From Coemansia sp. RSA 487 (lineage: Eukaryota > Kickxellomycota > Kickxellomycetes > Kickxellales > Kickxellaceae), in the NCBI GenBank assembly GCA_027577595.1, contig JANBRJ010000121.1, positions 1 to 44,511 on the forward strand: a DNA stretch of 44,511 nt, read 5' to 3'. This document shows positions 10,263-20,133 of this stretch, one piece after another (the first letter of the stretch is position 1; each line of letters opens with the position of its first letter). A program made the position numbers and the translations under genes. Under the pieces are notes generated by a model that saw only the letters and a list, made by a program, of their open reading frames with translations, did no database searches and had not been told where the DNA came from.

Positions 10263-11267
10263 TTAAAGAGTGTACACGTTGGGCTGCTGGTTAGGCGCAA
10301 CAACGGCGTTTTGCTGGACCTGGGGCATGGCCTGGCCGTTATTGCTGTTGCCATAGTACTGGACATGCTCATTGACAGTACTTGTGTACGTGGGGCCGAC
10401 GACCCGGACAATCTGTGCCGATGCTGTCAAGCGTGTCTGGACCACTGGCACCTGGCTGACCACAACGCTGGTCTCTGTCTGCGCAATCTGCTGCACGTTC
10501 TGTTGGACCACTGGGGCCTCTGCTGTGACTGTGACTAGGTCGGTCTCCTTGACCGTCTCCACCGCTGTTACTGTGACCGGCACATAGCTGACGTTGGGGA
10601 TGGCGTTGCTGACAATGATCATTCCACTGAACCCGTTGTTGTTCGACGGAGGCACGGATTGCTCGGCTGCCTGAGTGATTGAAACTGTTGGCGTCACCAC
10701 AACTATGTTGACGCCTGGGTTTACGGTTGTGGTGACGCCAGAGGCCACAACAGAAATGTTCTGCACATCCTGGTCGTCATCTTCCTCGGTGACTGTGACG
10801 GTTACAGTGTTTGGCGATGCATCTTGCGGCTTATCATTGTGCCAATGATGCCCACTAGTGGCAGTTGTTTCCTTGATGTCGGATCCAACGCCCAGCTTGT
10901 CCAGAAGCCAAGTAAACAGGAGAATGAGTTTGTTATCATCGCTGTCGCCGTCTACGCTATTGTTGTTGATAATGTTGAGCATGTTGCTGCCCAATGAGGA
11001 GGATGAGGATGAGGAAGCTGCAGTCGGAGATGCTGAATTGGCAATCATAGGGTCGTCGACAAAGGAGGCAGGGGTTTCTCCGGGGATGGTTGACAGTCCA
11101 TAGTTGTCGCCATATGGAGACTCTGACGCGTAGCGGTCGTTTGTTTCCCATGCATACACAGGGCCGTCAATCTTTACCGACACAACAGACTCATCTTGTG
11201 CTGCCACCTTTCCTGCTGCTATTCCCAAAACCGCCAGCGGAAGAAAGAAACGCACTGATACTTTCAT
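10263..11267 (-). CDS. Secreted Thr/Val-rich protein, outermost member of the central block
   Basis: The predicted product is 334 aa. I take the start at 11267 because it opens a clear signal peptide (MKVSVRFFLPLAVLGIAAG, cleaved near AAQ), although the frame stays open upstream. The protein has a Ser run, a short hydrophobic/amphipathic segment (LILLFTWLLDKLGVG), then SDIKETTATS, which resembles the KETS motif of the neighbouring family. Beta-prone repeats of TVTVTVT and VVVTPTVS follow, then a Gln/Asn-rich C-terminus. It lacks the two-cysteine tail. It is probably a wall-associated or secreted protein and a distant relative of the genes to its right. No enzymatic domain is visible. Confidence 0.75.
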   Translation of the reverse strand: MKVSVRFFLPLAVLGIAAGKVAAQDESVVSVKIDGPVYAWETNDRYASESPYGDNYGLSTIPGETPASFVDDPMIANSASPTAASSSSSSSLGSNMLNIINNNSVDGDSDDNKLILLFTWLLDKLGVGSDIKETTATSGHHWHNDKPQDASPNTVTVTVTEEDDDQDVQNISVVASGVTTTVNPGVNIVVVTPTVSITQAAEQSVPPSNNNGFSGMIIVSNAIPNVSYVPVTVTAVETVKETDLVTVTAEAPVVQQNVQQIAQTETSVVVSQVPVVQTRLTASAQIVRVVGPTYTSTVNEHVQYYGNSNNGQAMPQVQQNAVVAPNQQPNVYTL

Positions 11268-11962
11268 AATTGTTGAAAGGTAAAAAAAAAGTTGGCAGGA
11301 TGTCTGGATTTGGTATAAAAAAAAAGATTGCACTAGTTGTCTAAACACAGCCACTTGATGATTTATAATATATTTTTTCCAAAACAGGACGTATAGAAGA
11401 AAAAGTACAAATAATAAATAGAGAAGTGATGGAATAAAGGAGGAGAAAAGGAAGAAAGGAATGTTTAAAAACCCACCATGCTCATGCCTATTCATTTATT
11501 CACAATTTTTGTTTAAACAAGGAGACCAACAAGTCTAACACAAAACAAACGTTAAAAGGAGATGTACAAAGAGCGGTCCTTTTGTAGTCTTTATACTTTT
11601 TGCCATTTTCTTTTGCAATGCTTCAACGTGGATTGTGCAAAAAAACCCTGTGCTTTTTTGCATAAAAACGTGAGTTTTTTCTTTGTTTTACAAGACCCGC
11701 TTGCGCAAGATGTGTTCTTTCAACATGGAGTTCGATTTCAAAAGCTATAGAGGGAATGCTTGCTTAACATCTCCCCTCACTGAATGCATTTCATGTGATG
11801 TGTCAGTGCTATCGGATAAAAAGAGAAGCATTCAAGTTGACCACACCAAAAAGAGCTAAACTAAAAAAGACCTTTGTATCTCTTACACTGGTGGACCCGT
11901 GTTCACGCATTACACAACTTTAATAATATTGAAATGGTCAAAAAATATTGTTCGTATAGGAT
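11268..11962. other. AT-rich intergenic region
   Basis: About 700 bp lies between two minus-strand genes and should hold the promoter of the 10263-11267 gene and the terminator of the 11963-12847 gene. It has many A and T runs. Short open frames here have no recognisable features. Confidence 0.5.
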
Positions 11963-12847
11963 TTAAACAGTGACAGTGTTTGTCACATAAACATTGGTCA
12001 CCACGGTTGTAGCCTGTGTATAAGTAGGCGCCCAAAGCTCTTCGGTGAATCCAATCTTGTAGCTCAAGAACCCGTTTGCCAGTGTAAACGTCCTGGTCTG
12101 TAGATCGTACGATGTGGACACGACAGAAGTATAGACAATGTCAATCTCTGTGGATGTCGACATTACCGTTGATATGTCTGTTGAGGGCGCCAAGGTTGTT
12201 GTTGCTGTGACAGTTTCGGTAGTAGTTTCAGTAGTAGTAGCTGTGGATGTCACTGGAGGAGGCGTTGTTGGGCTAGCTGTTTCTGTCACTACCGACGTAA
12301 CAGAAACGACCTGTACGGATGCTGGAAGGTTAATTGTGTTGGATATGTACGATGTGTTTGTTTGCGTCACCGTCACTATATCCGGCGTCAGCAGCTGTGC
12401 AGGTATATTCACTGATTGGTCGGCATTTCCAGAGCTCCATGTACTGGTTACAATATCTGTAACAGTGACAGTGGGTATCCCGCTATTTGAATGCATTGTA
12501 ACTGTAATTGTTTCTGTTTCCATATCTATTGATGTTGTAGCTACGAGCGGCACTTCAACAGGCGACACCACTTCTGGAGAATCCGATGGAAGATTTCCTA
12601 GCTCCGACTCTGATTCCTCGGAAGAAGATGGTTCCTCAGATGTTTCTTTAACAGCCATGCCTGGCGGATACGCATCAAGTCCATCGTCGCTGCTGAATTC
12701 AAAGCTAAAAGATGTGTCGTTTGGAAATGGTCTCTCATATTGTGTATCTGACGCAGATGATGAGCCTATCTCTTGCCCAAGGGACCCATGTAATCTTGCC
12801 AATACCGCCGTGCATACAAGCACCGTCCTCAGCAGTGTGTATTTCAT
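11963..12847 (-). CDS. Secreted Thr-rich protein of the KETS family, without cysteine tail
   Basis: The product is 294 aa with a signal peptide (MKYTLLRTVLVCTAVLARLHG). It carries one copy of the family motif as PPGMAVKETSEEPSSSE, then Thr/Val-rich beta-prone sequence with many TVTVT-like runs (ETITVTMHS, PTVTVTDIVTS, ETVTATTT). It ends in NVYVTNTVTV with no Pro-rich linker and no C-x7-11-C tail. It is a diverged member of the family filling 13-29 kb. The function is unknown; the composition suits an O-mannosylated extracellular stalk. Confidence 0.75.
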   Translation of the reverse strand: MKYTLLRTVLVCTAVLARLHGSLGQEIGSSSASDTQYERPFPNDTSFSFEFSSDDGLDAYPPGMAVKETSEEPSSSEESESELGNLPSDSPEVVSPVEVPLVATTSIDMETETITVTMHSNSGIPTVTVTDIVTSTWSSGNADQSVNIPAQLLTPDIVTVTQTNTSYISNTINLPASVQVVSVTSVVTETASPTTPPPVTSTATTTETTTETVTATTTLAPSTDISTVMSTSTEIDIVYTSVVSTSYDLQTRTFTLANGFLSYKIGFTEELWAPTYTQATTVVTNVYVTNTVTV

Positions 12848-13269
12848 AATTGCGCTAATAGAAATAAACTATTTGTCGTGACATAAATAAATTGGATAAA
12901 AGAGACGTGGGCAAAACAAACTAGCTGCAACTAAGTAGAACGCTTCATTTTCAATCAAAAAAGCACTGTTTTATTCACATGGTTTAACGTTGGTTTCTTT
13001 TCGCTTTATATAATTGCCTGTGCTTTGTTTTTGCATTGGATTCTTTTTGGAGTTCTTTGTTATAATGGATTGAAAAGCCAGGGTCTTTGAACATTAACGG
13101 GGCAGTTTCCTTAGGTTTCATGACCAATAAAACAAAGCTAATATCCGCCAGTATTTTCACACCGTTTTTGTAGCTGAATTCGGTGGCTGTGGTGAAACTC
13201 GGGAGCGAGAATTTCGATTTTGATAGTCTAAATGAAAAATAAAAGAAAACAAGAGAAAATTAAAATTGG
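12848..13269. other. AT-rich intergenic region
   Basis: About 420 bp lies between two family genes. It is AT-rich and contains no supported gene. It should include the promoter of the left gene and the 3' end of the right one. Confidence 0.5.
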
Positions 13270-14337
13270 CTAGCATATTTGGTTAAGGCGGTAGAATCTG
13301 TTTCCAGCACATGGGTCCTTTAAATCTTCCGTAGTTGTTGTAGGAGTAGTTTCAGCAGGAGGCGGAGCTTGTTCTGGTGGTGGGTCTTGTGCTGGCGCCG
13401 GGTTATTCGCTGGTGCCTGTGTCGTCGTCGTAGTGTACGACGTAATTGTTGCTGTCGAGTAAAGTACTTGGGTGCTCAAATAATATGGTTGGAACCTGTC
13501 TAGCGATCGCATAGTCAAAGTTTCTGTAGATGTGCTGCTAATTAGTTTCTGAGTCCAGAGTGCCTCTGTTTGAAGCGATATTTCTATGGATGTGCTTGTT
13601 TCCGTTGTGTAATTGTCAGAAATGGCTGTGCTTAGAACCTCTGGCGCATTGGTAGATTCTGTAACCGTAACTGTGTCGGTCGATGTGGTTGTCACAGTTG
13701 TTAGCATGGTTGATGGCTGCAGCCCATTGAGTGGCTCAATGGTCGTTGTCAATGTAACATATTCAGTGGTGTATGAAACAGACGGTGTAACTGTGGTACC
13801 AGAGAGCACATAGTCCTGGGCATATGCTGTGAGCGTAATGGTGCTCTGTGCGTCGAATGCATCTGTAGAAATCAGAACGCTACCGGGCTCAAATGTAAAG
13901 CCGTATGATGTGTCAATTTCAGTCACCGTTGCAGTTTCAGTTGCGTCGGGATATTCGTAAACTGTTGCATATACCGTTGTTTTTTCTTGCGAAATAAACG
14001 TTTCCGTCGATGGGATAATTGAAGGAGATGACGAGGAAAGAGGTGGTTCAAGCATGCTACTCAATGAGTTTGTCTCAGGCTCTGACTCGAACGAGGAAGA
14101 TGTTTCTTTGTTTGCTGTTCCCTCTGGAAATGAATCCTCTGCCATTGACGTCTCTTTCGATGCTTCGCCTAACGGAAAAAGCAATGAGGCAAATAAATTA
14201 CCATCAAGCTTGGAGTTTGGCGCAAAAAGCGGATCTTCGGTGTACGGGCTGGCATTATTGAATTCATCTTGACAGTGTACTGTAGCTATTTTTGATACAA
14301 GGATAATAGAAAACAACCACACACACGACCTTTTCAT
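13270..14337 (-). CDS. Secreted KETS-family protein with C-x11-C tail
   Basis: The product is 355 aa. It has a signal peptide (MKRSCVWLFSIILVSKIATV), two KETS motifs (GEASKETS and GTANKETS) and the Thr-rich core with the family block YEYPDATETATVTEIDTSY. Later core landmarks are SLQTEALWTQ and TMRSLDRFQPYY. A Pro-rich linker (APANNPAPAQDPPPEQ) leads to a tail with Cys343 and the terminal Cys355. The core DNA (13549-14134) matches 27917-28502 with one visible difference while signal peptide, linker and tail differ. It is extracellular by its signal peptide. The function is unknown; no catalytic domain, membrane span or GPI signal is present. Confidence 0.85.
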   Translation of the reverse strand: MKRSCVWLFSIILVSKIATVHCQDEFNNASPYTEDPLFAPNSKLDGNLFASLLFPLGEASKETSMAEDSFPEGTANKETSSSFESEPETNSLSSMLEPPLSSSSPSIIPSTETFISQEKTTVYATVYEYPDATETATVTEIDTSYGFTFEPGSVLISTDAFDAQSTITLTAYAQDYVLSGTTVTPSVSYTTEYVTLTTTIEPLNGLQPSTMLTTVTTTSTDTVTVTESTNAPEVLSTAISDNYTTETSTSIEISLQTEALWTQKLISSTSTETLTMRSLDRFQPYYLSTQVLYSTATITSYTTTTTQAPANNPAPAQDPPPEQAPPPAETTPTTTTEDLKDPCAGNRFYRLNQIC

Positions 14338-14772
14338 GGTATAGTATACTTGCGAAAAAAAAACCTATGTTCGTTAAAGCTTCTATTAGTATATAAATTG
14401 AAATAATATTAAAATGATAGAGCACAAAGCCAAAGAATAGACACCGTGTTCATTTATTTTTGTCGGTTCATTTGGTTTACACCAAAAGAAAATGCAAAGG
14501 GCGTTTTAAAAAGTTGCTTTACCTTTCTACAAGACACCGCTTCAATAGAAAAAAGTAATATTTAGAATATTCCATTTATATTAGCCTTTACCTTATTATT
14601 TTTTCGGTAAAGGCAAATAACTCAAACAGTAAAGCAAGTCCAACATGCCGAAACCCACGAATACTTGATTAAGCTAAAGAACAAAAAATATATACAATTT
14701 TATTTATAAACTTTTTCATTTATTTTACGCAATTGATAAAACGTATGTTACATTAAACATCAAGCCATTACA
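14338..14772. other. Intergenic region upstream of the 13270-14337 gene
   Basis: About 435 bp, strongly AT-rich. Read on the minus strand, a TATA-like stretch (tttatatactaa) lies near 14385-14397, about 50-60 bp before the start codon at 14337. No gene is visible. Confidence 0.45.
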
Positions 14773-15810
14773 TCACATTATATGTAAGCATTCCCTGTCC
14801 ATTTGCGGGTTTTCTGCACATTTGTCGTTATTGTGAGGTTGGGTTGTAATGCTAGCTGGTAGCTGTTGCTGTGTTGTAGGTTGTTGTTGCTGTGTTGCAG
14901 GCTGCTGTTGCAGAGATGTAGGAGTTGTTGTAGTTATATAGTCCGTTTGGGTTACAGTTGAATGAATGGTTGAAGTTGTTACATAGTAAGGCTCAAACCG
15001 ATCAAGTGAGCGCATAGTTAGTGTTTCGGTAGACGCACTGCCCGGCAACTTTTGAATCCACAATGCTTCCGTCTGGAGTGACATTTGTATTGATGTGCTC
15101 GTTTCCGTTATGTAATAGTCGCTAATGGTTGTGGTGAATATCTCCGTTGCCTGAGTTGATTCTGTAACTGTAGTAACCTCTGTTAACGTTGTTACCGCTG
15201 TTAATATAGTTAATGATTGCAGTTCGTTCAACGGTTCTATGGTTATGGTTGATGTAACATATTGTGTTGAATATGAAGCTGATGGCGTTGATGTAATACC
15301 ATCTAGTGTATTTGCATACAACGTCGCTGTAAGCGTAATTGTGCTCCGTTCGTTTGGTGCTTCCGTACTAATACTAACGTCTCCAGGTACAAATGTAAAC
15401 ATGTAAGATGTGTCAATTTCAGTCACCGTTGCAGTTTCAGTTGCGTCAGGATATTCGTAAACTGTTGCATATACTGTTGTTTTTTCTTGTGAAGTAAACG
15501 TTTCCGTTGAAGGAATAGCTGAAGGAGATGACGAGGAAGGTGGTAACTCAGAAAGTGTGCTTGATAGTTCTTGACCAGATTCGGACATTGAGGATGTCTC
15601 CTTAACTGCATTTCCAGACATAGATGGCACTTCTGGCTCGGATGTTTCCTTTTCAGCTATCCCTGATGGAAATGGAAAGGTATCAAATGGGTCACTGGTA
15701 AATCCATGGCCAGGGATATTTTGTCGATTATAAAATTGTGCTTGATAACATACAATTAAACAATTAAATACAAGGATAGTACTTACGAGAGAGCGTCTAG
15801 TGCTTATCAT
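14773..15810 (-). CDS. Secreted KETS-family protein with C-x9-C tail, left edge of the array
   Basis: The product is 345 aa. Its signal peptide (MISTRRSLVSTILVFNCLIV), N-terminus, two KETS motifs (54-57, 70-73) and first part of the core are shared with the array units to its right. From base 15236 upward the DNA repeats with a 1482-bp period. Below 15236, from about residue 192 on, the gene is unique: the rest of its core resembles the 13270 gene (TMRSLDRFEPYY), the linker is Gln-rich (QQQPATQQQQPTTQQQ), and the tail has Cys331 and Cys341 before LHIM. It donates the 5' half of the chimeric array gene. Confidence 0.85.
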   Translation of the reverse strand: MISTRRSLVSTILVFNCLIVCYQAQFYNRQNIPGHGFTSDPFDTFPFPSGIAEKETSEPEVPSMSGNAVKETSSMSESGQELSSTLSELPPSSSSPSAIPSTETFTSQEKTTVYATVYEYPDATETATVTEIDTSYMFTFVPGDVSISTEAPNERSTITLTATLYANTLDGITSTPSASYSTQYVTSTITIEPLNELQSLTILTAVTTLTEVTTVTESTQATEIFTTTISDYYITETSTSIQMSLQTEALWIQKLPGSASTETLTMRSLDRFEPYYVTTSTIHSTVTQTDYITTTTPTSLQQQPATQQQQPTTQQQLPASITTQPHNNDKCAENPQMDRECLHIM

Positions 15811-16230
15811 GATAGCTTGCTAAATAGTAAACAATTTAAAAATGCTCTTGAAAAAAGTATGTTTAAAAATAATTCAAGAAAAGAAAGTTCTATCGCAGAT
15901 ACGAAAGAAATTTTGCTGGTTCAAATAAAAAGCAACGCATTATGTAAAGCATAATGGTCATTTGCTAGTATAAGGATATTCGACTTTTTATCCATTATAG
16001 CCCTTTATCTTATTGTAATGTAGTGAAGCAGCTAATCTTTGCAAAATCTATCGAGTAAAGTCATGCGACCGCTTATACCCGCTGCTATACATTGGACTGA
16101 AGAAATAAAAATACACCTGTTGTCTCATTTTATACATTGTTGGTTGGCTTTGAACTCTCTTATACATTTTTGTTTTTCTACAGCGTAGTCTGTATTGTAA
16201 AAAATCTACTTTACCTCTTGTCAAATATTG
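15811..16230. promoter_or_regulatory. 420-bp array spacer with promoter, repeated in every unit
   Basis: This spacer carries the promoter of the gene on its left and the 3' region of the gene on its right. Identical copies lie at 17293-17712, 18775-19194, 21105-21524, 22587-23006 and 24069-24488. Read on the minus strand there is a TATA-like GGATAAAAAG about 170-190 bp before the start codon. A 10-mer catgcgaccg at 16062-16071, about 250 bp upstream of the start, recurs at 27425-27434, about 280 bp upstream of the 26109-27143 gene. Each array gene therefore has its own full upstream region. Confidence 0.55.
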
Positions 16231-17292
16231 CTAAACAGTAAAACATGGCATGCCCATTGGAGCATGATTGCAGATAAAGTGTGGACCACCTCGGCCAGCT
16301 GCCGATGAGGATGATGTTGTAGGTTGTGGAGGAGGGTCTTGTTCCGGTGGTGGATTGTTGGCTGGCGGTGGATTATTTGCTGGTGGAGGTGCTGGTGCCT
16401 GAGTGGTGGTTGTGGTATACGATGTAATGGTTGCAATTGACTGAATAGTTGTGGTTGTTTGATAGTAAGGCTGCAACCAATTCAAGGACCTTATCGTAAA
16501 TACATCTGTAGAAGAAGTATAAAAGTTTGTAACCGTCAGCAGTGCCTCTGTTTGTAGTGATATTTCGATGTCAGTACTTGTTTCTGTTTCGTAGAAACCA
16601 CTTACAAGAGTACTAAAAGCAGTTGGCTCTTGTGTAGATTCTGTAGCTGTAGCAGTCTTTGTTAGTGTTGTCGTTACCGTTGTTAATATAGTCGACGCCT
16701 GCAATCTAGCTGACGGCTCTATGGTTATGGTTGATGTAACATATTGTGTTGAATATGAAGCTGATGGCGTTGATGTAATACCATCTAGTGTATTTGCATA
16801 CAACGTCGCTGTAAGCGTAATTGTGCTCCGTTCGTTTGGTGCTTCCGTACTAATACTAACGTCTCCAGGTACAAATGTAAACATGTAAGATGTGTCAATT
16901 TCAGTCACCGTTGCAGTTTCAGTTGCGTCAGGATATTCGTAAACTGTTGCATATACTGTTGTTTTTTCTTGTGAAGTAAACGTTTCCGTTGAAGGAATAG
17001 CTGAAGGAGATGACGAGGAAGGTGGTAACTCAGAAAGTGTGCTTGATAGTTCTTGACCAGATTCGGACATTGAGGATGTCTCCTTAACTGCATTTCCAGA
17101 CATAGATGGCACTTCTGGCTCGGATGTTTCCTTTTCAGCTATCCCTGATGGAAATGGAAAGGTATCAAATGGGTCACTGGTAAATCCATGGCCAGGGATA
17201 TTTTGTCGATTATAAAATTGTGCTTGATAACATACAATTAAACAATTAAATACAAGGATAGTACTTACGAGAGAGCGTCTAGTGCTTATCAT
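16231..17292 (-). CDS. Chimeric array gene, copy 1: secreted KETS-family protein, C-x8-C tail
   Basis: The product is 353 aa. Residues 1 to about 190 equal the 14773-15810 protein (same signal peptide, KETS motifs at 54-57 and 70-73, first part of the core). The remainder equals the right-edge gene at 24489: TITIEPSARLQAS, SLQTEALLTVTNFYTSS, TIRSLNWLQPYYQ, a Pro/Asn-rich linker with PPPANNPPPANNPPPEQ, then Ser-Ala-Gly residues and a tail with Cys341 and Cys350 before FTV. It is extracellular by its signal peptide, has no GPI or membrane segment, and its abundant Thr/Ser suggests heavy O-glycosylation. The function is unknown. The junction of the two parental halves lies in the 314-bp shared core. 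Confidence 0.9.
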   Translation of the reverse strand: MISTRRSLVSTILVFNCLIVCYQAQFYNRQNIPGHGFTSDPFDTFPFPSGIAEKETSEPEVPSMSGNAVKETSSMSESGQELSSTLSELPPSSSSPSAIPSTETFTSQEKTTVYATVYEYPDATETATVTEIDTSYMFTFVPGDVSISTEAPNERSTITLTATLYANTLDGITSTPSASYSTQYVTSTITIEPSARLQASTILTTVTTTLTKTATATESTQEPTAFSTLVSGFYETETSTDIEISLQTEALLTVTNFYTSSTDVFTIRSLNWLQPYYQTTTTIQSIATITSYTTTTTQAPAPPPANNPPPANNPPPEQDPPPQPTTSSSSAAGRGGPHFICNHAPMGMPCFTV

Positions 17293-17712
17293 GATAGCTT
17301 GCTAAATAGTAAACAATTTAAAAATGCTCTTGAAAAAAGTATGTTTAAAAATAATTCAAGAAAAGAAAGTTCTATCGCAGATACGAAAGAAATTTTGCTG
17401 GTTCAAATAAAAAGCAACGCATTATGTAAAGCATAATGGTCATTTGCTAGTATAAGGATATTCGACTTTTTATCCATTATAGCCCTTTATCTTATTGTAA
17501 TGTAGTGAAGCAGCTAATCTTTGCAAAATCTATCGAGTAAAGTCATGCGACCGCTTATACCCGCTGCTATACATTGGACTGAAGAAATAAAAATACACCT
17601 GTTGTCTCATTTTATACATTGTTGGTTGGCTTTGAACTCTCTTATACATTTTTGTTTTTCTACAGCGTAGTCTGTATTGTAAAAAATCTACTTTACCTCT
17701 TGTCAAATATTG

Positions 17713-18774
17713 CTAAACAGTAAAACATGGCATGCCCATTGGAGCATGATTGCAGATAAAGTGTGGACCACCTCGGCCAGCTGCCGATGAGGATGATGTT
17801 GTAGGTTGTGGAGGAGGGTCTTGTTCCGGTGGTGGATTGTTGGCTGGCGGTGGATTATTTGCTGGTGGAGGTGCTGGTGCCTGAGTGGTGGTTGTGGTAT
17901 ACGATGTAATGGTTGCAATTGACTGAATAGTTGTGGTTGTTTGATAGTAAGGCTGCAACCAATTCAAGGACCTTATCGTAAATACATCTGTAGAAGAAGT
18001 ATAAAAGTTTGTAACCGTCAGCAGTGCCTCTGTTTGTAGTGATATTTCGATGTCAGTACTTGTTTCTGTTTCGTAGAAACCACTTACAAGAGTACTAAAA
18101 GCAGTTGGCTCTTGTGTAGATTCTGTAGCTGTAGCAGTCTTTGTTAGTGTTGTCGTTACCGTTGTTAATATAGTCGACGCCTGCAATCTAGCTGACGGCT
18201 CTATGGTTATGGTTGATGTAACATATTGTGTTGAATATGAAGCTGATGGCGTTGATGTAATACCATCTAGTGTATTTGCATACAACGTCGCTGTAAGCGT
18301 AATTGTGCTCCGTTCGTTTGGTGCTTCCGTACTAATACTAACGTCTCCAGGTACAAATGTAAACATGTAAGATGTGTCAATTTCAGTCACCGTTGCAGTT
18401 TCAGTTGCGTCAGGATATTCGTAAACTGTTGCATATACTGTTGTTTTTTCTTGTGAAGTAAACGTTTCCGTTGAAGGAATAGCTGAAGGAGATGACGAGG
18501 AAGGTGGTAACTCAGAAAGTGTGCTTGATAGTTCTTGACCAGATTCGGACATTGAGGATGTCTCCTTAACTGCATTTCCAGACATAGATGGCACTTCTGG
18601 CTCGGATGTTTCCTTTTCAGCTATCCCTGATGGAAATGGAAAGGTATCAAATGGGTCACTGGTAAATCCATGGCCAGGGATATTTTGTCGATTATAAAAT
18701 TGTGCTTGATAACATACAATTAAACAATTAAATACAAGGATAGTACTTACGAGAGAGCGTCTAGTGCTTATCAT
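17713..18774 (-). CDS. Chimeric array gene, copy 2
   Basis: The 353-aa translation is identical to copy 1, including tail and spacer. No difference was found by eye, so this copy may have been placed by the assembler rather than sequenced separately. Confidence 0.85.
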   Translation of the reverse strand: MISTRRSLVSTILVFNCLIVCYQAQFYNRQNIPGHGFTSDPFDTFPFPSGIAEKETSEPEVPSMSGNAVKETSSMSESGQELSSTLSELPPSSSSPSAIPSTETFTSQEKTTVYATVYEYPDATETATVTEIDTSYMFTFVPGDVSISTEAPNERSTITLTATLYANTLDGITSTPSASYSTQYVTSTITIEPSARLQASTILTTVTTTLTKTATATESTQEPTAFSTLVSGFYETETSTDIEISLQTEALLTVTNFYTSSTDVFTIRSLNWLQPYYQTTTTIQSIATITSYTTTTTQAPAPPPANNPPPANNPPPEQDPPPQPTTSSSSAAGRGGPHFICNHAPMGMPCFTV

Positions 18775-19194
18775 GATAGCTTGCTAAATAGTAAACAATT
18801 TAAAAATGCTCTTGAAAAAAGTATGTTTAAAAATAATTCAAGAAAAGAAAGTTCTATCGCAGATACGAAAGAAATTTTGCTGGTTCAAATAAAAAGCAAC
18901 GCATTATGTAAAGCATAATGGTCATTTGCTAGTATAAGGATATTCGACTTTTTATCCATTATAGCCCTTTATCTTATTGTAATGTAGTGAAGCAGCTAAT
19001 CTTTGCAAAATCTATCGAGTAAAGTCATGCGACCGCTTATACCCGCTGCTATACATTGGACTGAAGAAATAAAAATACACCTGTTGTCTCATTTTATACA
19101 TTGTTGGTTGGCTTTGAACTCTCTTATACATTTTTGTTTTTCTACAGCGTAGTCTGTATTGTAAAAAATCTACTTTACCTCTTGTCAAATATTG

Positions 19195-20123
19195 CTAAAC
19201 AGTAAAACATGGCATGCCCATTGGAGCATGATTGCAGATAAAGTGTGGACCACCTCGGCCAGCTGCCGATGAGGATGATGTTGTAGGTTGTGGAGGAGGG
19301 TCTTGTTCCGGTGGTGGATTGTTGGCTGGCGGTGGATTATTTGCTGGTGGAGGTGCTGGTGCCTGAGTGGTGGTTGTGGTATACGATGTAATGGTTGCAA
19401 TTGACTGAATAGTTGTGGTTGTTTGATAGTAAGGCTGCAACCAATTCAAGGACCTTATCGTAAATACATCTGTAGAAGAAGTATAAAAGTTTGTAACCGT
19501 CAGCAGTGCCTCTGTTTGTAGTGATATTTCGATGTCAGTACTTGTTTCTGTTTCGTAGAAACCACTTACAAGAGTACTAAAAGCAGTTGGCTCTTGTGTA
19601 GATTCTGTAGCTGTAGCAGTCTTTGTTAGTGTTGTCGTTACCGTTGTTAATATAGTCGACGCCTGCAATCTAGCTGACGGCTCTATGGTTATGGTTGATG
19701 TAACATATTGTGTTGAATATGAAGCTGATGGCGTTGATGTAATACCATCTAGTGTATTTGCATACAACGTCGCTGTAAGCGTAATTGTGCTCCGTTCGTT
19801 TGGTGCTTCCGTACTAATACTAACGTCTCCAGGTACAAATGTAAACATGTAAGATGTGTCAATTTCAGTCACCGTTGCAGTTTCAGTTGCGTCAGGATAT
19901 TCGTAAACTGTTGCATATACTGTTGTTTTTTCTTGTGAAGTAAACGTTTCCGTTGAAGGAATAGCTGAAGGAGATGACGAGGAAGGTGGTAACTCAGAAA
20001 GTGTGCTTGATAGTTCTTGACCAGATTCGGACATTGAGGATGTCTCCTTAACTGCATTTCCAGACATAGATGGCACTTCTGGCTCGGATGTTTCCTTTTC
20101 AGCTATCCCTGATGGAAATGGAA
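19195..20123 (-). CDS. Chimeric array gene, copy 3, 5' end lost in the N gap
   Basis: The 3' part is identical to copy 1 down to the stop at 19195. By the 1482-bp period its start should lie at 20256, but the sequence runs into the N run at 20124, so about 133 bp of the 5' end (signal peptide) are missing. This is an assembly gap, not a biological truncation. Confidence 0.85.
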
Positions 20124-20133
20124 NNNNNNNNNN
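20124..20133. other. Assembly gap of 10 N inside the array
   Basis: Ten N join a point in the 5' part of one unit to a point in the 3' part of another. If the period holds, they stand for about 644 bp: 133 bp of coding 5' end, the 420-bp spacer and 91 bp of coding 3' end. Any number of whole units could also be missing. Confidence 0.95.

Noticed and set aside
13613-13813. Plus-strand Val/Thr-rich frames opposite the family genes
   Set aside because: They arise from the complement of Thr/Val-rich codons (ACN and GTN) in the minus-strand genes; they have no signal peptide or independent conservation.
16231-16242. CFTV at the array protein C-terminus as a CaaX prenylation box
   Set aside because: The protein has a signal peptide and is secreted, and related tails have three to five or no residues after the last Cys, so the CaaX spacing is accidental.
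16905-17093. Small 62-aa and 71-aa minus-strand frames repeated in every unit
   Set aside because: They are out-of-frame shadows of the array gene with no own features; they repeat only because the unit does.
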